DNA from: JAAYCI01 sp964371725 | GTDB lineage: Bacteria > Bacillota > Clostridia > Oscillospirales > Ruminococcaceae | Direction of reading: 5' to 3' | DNA length: 8,694 nucleotides | NCBI GenBank assembly: GCA_964371725.1 | Contig: CAYJNQ010000058.1 | Span: 1 to 8,694, forward strand | Shown: positions 7,801 through 8,694 of the stretch, one piece after another | Position numbering within the stretch: the first letter of the stretch is position 1 | Layout: every line of letters begins with the position of its first letter | Notes under the pieces: generated by a model | Told to the model about the DNA's origin: nothing | What the model saw: only the letters and a program-made list of their open reading frames with translations | The model's database searches: none | Program-made: the position numbers and the translations under genes

Positions 7801-7938
7801 ACGGCAAACTTCACGGTGGTGGCGGCAACACCAACGCCAACGCCAACAACGCCGACGGCAACACCAACGCTGACAACGACAGCACCAACGCCGACCAACG
7901 CTACCACACCGCTTAGTCCGCAAACGGGTGTGTACTAG
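4819..7938 (+). CDS. Secreted multi-domain surface protein with BspA/DUF285-like repeats and LSPQTG end
   Basis: This 1039-residue exported protein is a probable adhesin. The ATG at 4819 follows GGTGGAG (4807-4813) and opens a clear signal peptide (1-30: basic start, hydrophobic core, SSFA before the cut). Two beta-sandwich, Ig-like segments follow (about 70-155 and 174-268). Next comes a PKD-like segment (about 281-385) with DWDSDGTIDE (324-333) and HTYAAAGTYEITI (354-366). Eight repeats occupy 433-673. Two Listeria-Bacteroides (Flg_new) repeats, each ending LYARWN, lie at about 765-837 and 839-904. A further Ig-like domain spans about 906-1001, then a Pro/Thr linker (1004-1031) and LSPQTGVY. 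The order signal peptide, PKD-like fold, repeats, Flg_new matches known BspA-type surface proteins. No hydrophobic anchor follows LSPQTG, so attachment is unclear. No frameshift is visible inside the gene. The ligand is unknown. Confidence 0.93.
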   Translation: MKKRTLKSKILSGILAFSLLVGTVPLSSFAESAAPTDSETITALTAPELAEQEITVGSTDAPTLPPTELSATLTKITWEEVPLEVPGGAPPQTEWQSSTTTENVSVTVAWTLPEGETFSAAEAKTFTYTAKLTGDAYTVSPDVVMPTFTVHVVAAQDTPQAAPPANTPPAPTKTISAFAEPDVIELSIGDTRTEADIIGSFPDSVSATVDGEENTDVPVTAWARVSPTGDTAFSTATSGEYFYAPTLAEGYTRADTARLPNLLVNVGEVMHAPQSLSDTGTESFRFTIETTAVNETFYIPLSSALGPELNFRDNYGKAYNWNIDWDSDGTIDETISTATTGAPQNAAESDGIPHTYAAAGTYEITITPAGTTDAWLAAFGFSVSATGAANQATNRAKITSINSALTPLMTRTQAQIEAGTFSHYEWANSFYGCTGLKSLGNTFTLPQSLTVVGFAFAREMFGGCTGLTHLGSFNLPQNLTSVDASFANSMFSFCTNLRDLGSLNLPQNLTAVEDGFAYYMFSNCTSLTGLGNLNLPQNLTAVGDDFASAMFSGCTGLSNLGNFNLPQNLTSVGDGFAHSMFFRCTSLPGLGNLNLPQNLTGVGDHFASTMFAECAGLTNLGNFNLPQNLETVGNYFALSMFSMCNNLSDLGNFNLPQNLTTVGPSFASSMFSDAGSAATPLVINDAFRFPKLTDEQLEQTSVFSEVFNGASLAASQSRTATSIINGNRAPTVQRDTFNGQNAAFIDYDFIGTNWGGPATPETPDYTIAYKADTISGTNVTYAPPAQPVASEQVLAAPIAPTAEGYTFENWYTDDSFTTLYDFTSAVRANTTLYARWNCNVVFETSGASAIAPQTVLQGETATEPATPTKAGMYFAGWYTDSSLTTLYNFNTPVNQNTTLYARWNRLPAITGGADQTITQGQSASFNSSGDFDGYVDTVVTLNNGTKQTVHTAGANNANASAVEGSIIVSLSGAYTATLPLGTHTISINSQGGSATANFTVVAATPTPTPTTPTATPTLTTTAPTPTNATTPLSPQTGVY
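6115..6837 (+). repeat. Eight tandem 90-base coding repeats (leucine-rich type)
   Basis: Units begin at 6115, 6208, 6298, 6388, 6478, 6568, 6658 and 6748. The first has 31 codons and the rest 30. The protein pattern is roughly C-T-x-L-x-x-L-G-N-x-N-LPQNLT-x-V-G-x-x-FA-x-x-MF-x-x. Spacing of Leu, the Cys at the unit start and the MF before it recall DUF285/BspA repeats, but with LPQNLTSV in place of the usual DTSNVT. Units 4 and 6 are the closest pair at DNA level, about 78 of 90 bases identical by eye, against about 69-71 for other pairs I compared. A degenerate ninth unit follows up to about residue 725. Confidence 0.9.
7828..7911 (+). repeat. Pro/Thr-rich low-complexity linker
   Basis: Twenty-eight codons, mostly ACx and CCx, encode a Thr/Pro-rich stretch made of imperfect three- and six-base repeats. 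Such linkers usually span the cell wall just before a C-terminal sorting signal. Length variation by slippage in steps of three or six would keep the frame. Confidence 0.8.
7912..7929 (+). other. C-terminal LSPQTG motif, sortase-signal-like but without anchor
   Basis: Residues 1032-1037 read LSPQTG after the Pro/Thr linker, exactly where an LPXTG-type motif would stand. Only Val-Tyr follow before TAG. A normal signal continues with about 15-20 hydrophobic residues and a basic tail. The same LSPQTGV end, with different codons, closes the partial gene at 8436-8694. Confidence 0.6.
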
Positions 7939-8435
7939 CAAAAGAGCAAGCACACAGGGCCAGCGCACCGCTGTTTGGTGCTGTAGCGCTCTGTTTGGTT
8001 ACGGGTAGCGGCCAAAAAAAGCAAGCACCACCGATGGCACCAAAAACCTAGGCATGCGGACAAAAAATGGATACACCGTAAGCAAAGAAACACGGCAATG
8101 AAAATAGGATGGCCACCGAATAGCCGAAAAGCGTTTGCCTGCGGATAAAACCCAAAGTCCCCATTATCCTTCTGTGTGTGGGCTTTCCTGTGTTCAAACC
8201 CTTAAAACCACCAGGATAAGAACACAAAAAAACCCTGTGAAACAGCCGTTTCACAGGGTTTTTTGGGCGAAGAATCAAGAATTTGAACCCTGGGCAAATT
8301 GCGCCACACAACATTTCAAGCGCACCCGAAATTTGCCAATATCACAATAGATTTTGTCCTTTTCCGCCACTTATCTACCCCAATTTTTAACGTTTTCAAA
8401 AAGCCGTTTGCAAAATTTCCGCCTATTTTGGGCGC
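7939..8435. other. Convergent intergenic region, no intact gene
   Basis: This 497-base stretch lies between two convergent surface-protein genes. The only firm element is the bidirectional terminator at 8227-8264. At 7959-8048, in a frame different from the preceding gene, APLFGAVALCLVTG is followed by QKKQ and a stop at 8049-8051. It resembles the lost hydrophobic and basic end of a sorting signal. Between 8060 and 8220, and between 8300 and 8430, I see nothing assignable. Open frames across the terminator are artefacts of its symmetry. Confidence 0.7.
8227..8264. terminator. Bidirectional rho-independent terminator between convergent genes
   Basis: A perfect 17-base-pair stem (8227-8243 with 8248-8264) closes a four-base loop. 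The stem core is ACCCTGTGAAAC, and A/T runs at both ends give each strand a terminal T-tract. It serves the surface-protein gene (stop at 7938, about 290 bases away) and the minus-strand gene (stop at 8436, about 170 bases away). Confidence 0.93.
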
Positions 8436-8694
8436 TTAACCCACAACACCTGTTTGTGGGCTCAATGCCGAGGTAACCCCCGTGCCCGCCTTGTGCACAA
8501 TCACGCTGTACACCGAGAAACTCGGCGCGGCAAACTCCACATAGCCGTTGCCCACGGTGATGGGCAAAATTTTCTCCACCGTGCCGTCGTCTTGGATGTG
8601 CAAAACCGTCACTGTGTCCCCGGGTGTGACGCCCGGCACGCTGATTCGCACGCGCGTGTTGCCGTTTTCGGGTTGCACTTCGTTGCCGTTTGCA
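8436..8694 (-). CDS. C-terminal fragment of a second surface protein ending LSPQTGVVG
   Basis: The frame is open from the right edge (first full codon at 8693) to TAA at 8438-8436, giving the last 85 residues of a longer protein. The body reads as a beta-rich extracellular domain, with segments such as RVRISVPGVTPGDTVTVLHI, DDGTVEKILPITVGNGYVEF and SFSVYSVIV. This pattern is familiar from the C-terminal part of clostridial surface and cell-wall proteins. A short Gly/Thr/Ser/Ala linker leads to LSPQTG (codons 8465-8448) and then Val-Val-Gly-stop. As in the other surface protein, no hydrophobic anchor follows. The GTG at 8678-8676 is internal, with no ribosome site and the frame open upstream, so it is not the start. 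The fragment is richer in G and C than the signalling genes. The codons for SPQTGVVG overlap a perfect inverted repeat (8440-8446 with 8454-8460). Confidence 0.85.
   Translation of the reverse strand, partial: ANGNEVQPENGNTRVRISVPGVTPGDTVTVLHIQDDGTVEKILPITVGNGYVEFAAPSFSVYSVIVHKAGTGVTSALSPQTGVVG

Noticed and set aside
7936..7938. Stop-codon recoding (TAG read-through) to reach an anchor
   Set aside because: The frame after TAG gives no hydrophobic segment and meets another stop at 7984-7986; the second protein ends in TAA.
8265..8295. tRNA 3'-end-like segment on the minus strand (GGGTTCAAATTCTTG with a weak T-stem)
   Set aside because: Two of five stem pairs are G-T, the 3' end is out of register with CCA, and no matching acceptor or anticodon half lies upstream.
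8048..8314. 88-codon minus-strand open frame
   Set aside because: It runs straight through the 17-base-pair terminator and lacks a ribosome site.

Overview
The window looks like a piece of a Gram-positive Clostridia chromosome. Evidence: strong AGGAG-type ribosome sites, sigma-A-like promoters, compact rho-independent terminators, a membrane-bound chemoreceptor, a seven-helix GGDEF/EAL protein, and large secreted surface proteins with Listeria-Bacteroides repeats and a BspA/DUF285-like repeat domain. A motile, host- or fibre-associated anaerobe is a reasonable inference. Genus cannot be read from the sequence.

Layout from left to right. Positions 1-12 hold the first four codons of a minus-strand gene that runs off the left edge. 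It is preceded by its own strong promoter (94-122) and by a terminator-shaped hairpin (33-68) between promoter and ribosome site. Positions 258-1988 (minus) encode a methyl-accepting chemotaxis protein. Positions 2209-4164 (minus) encode a membrane GGDEF-EAL protein; its GGDEF half looks catalytically dead and its EAL half looks intact, so it is probably a cyclic-di-GMP phosphodiesterase. Positions 4165-4818 are a 654-base divergent intergenic region rich in short repeats and dyads, with candidate promoters for both flanking genes. Positions 4819-7938 (plus) encode a 1039-residue secreted, multi-domain surface protein with eight 30-residue leucine-rich-type repeats. Positions 7939-8435 are non-coding and contain a perfect bidirectional terminator (8227-8264). 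Positions 8436-8694 (minus) are the C-terminal 85 residues of a second surface protein entering from the right edge.

The chemoreceptor and the cyclic-di-GMP enzyme lie head to tail and could be co-transcribed; both concern the choice between swimming and sessile life. The surface protein across the divergent region is a candidate adhesin, and cyclic-di-GMP commonly governs adhesins, but no direct regulatory link is visible.

The most unusual observation is that the two surface proteins, on opposite strands, both end in LSPQTGV plus one or two residues and then stop. The motif resembles a sortase signal, but neither protein has the hydrophobic segment and basic tail that should follow. The two copies use different synonymous codons, so the motif is conserved as protein rather than copied as DNA. 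Behind the first gene, a hydrophobic-then-basic segment is readable in another frame, so a broken classical signal is an alternative for that gene.
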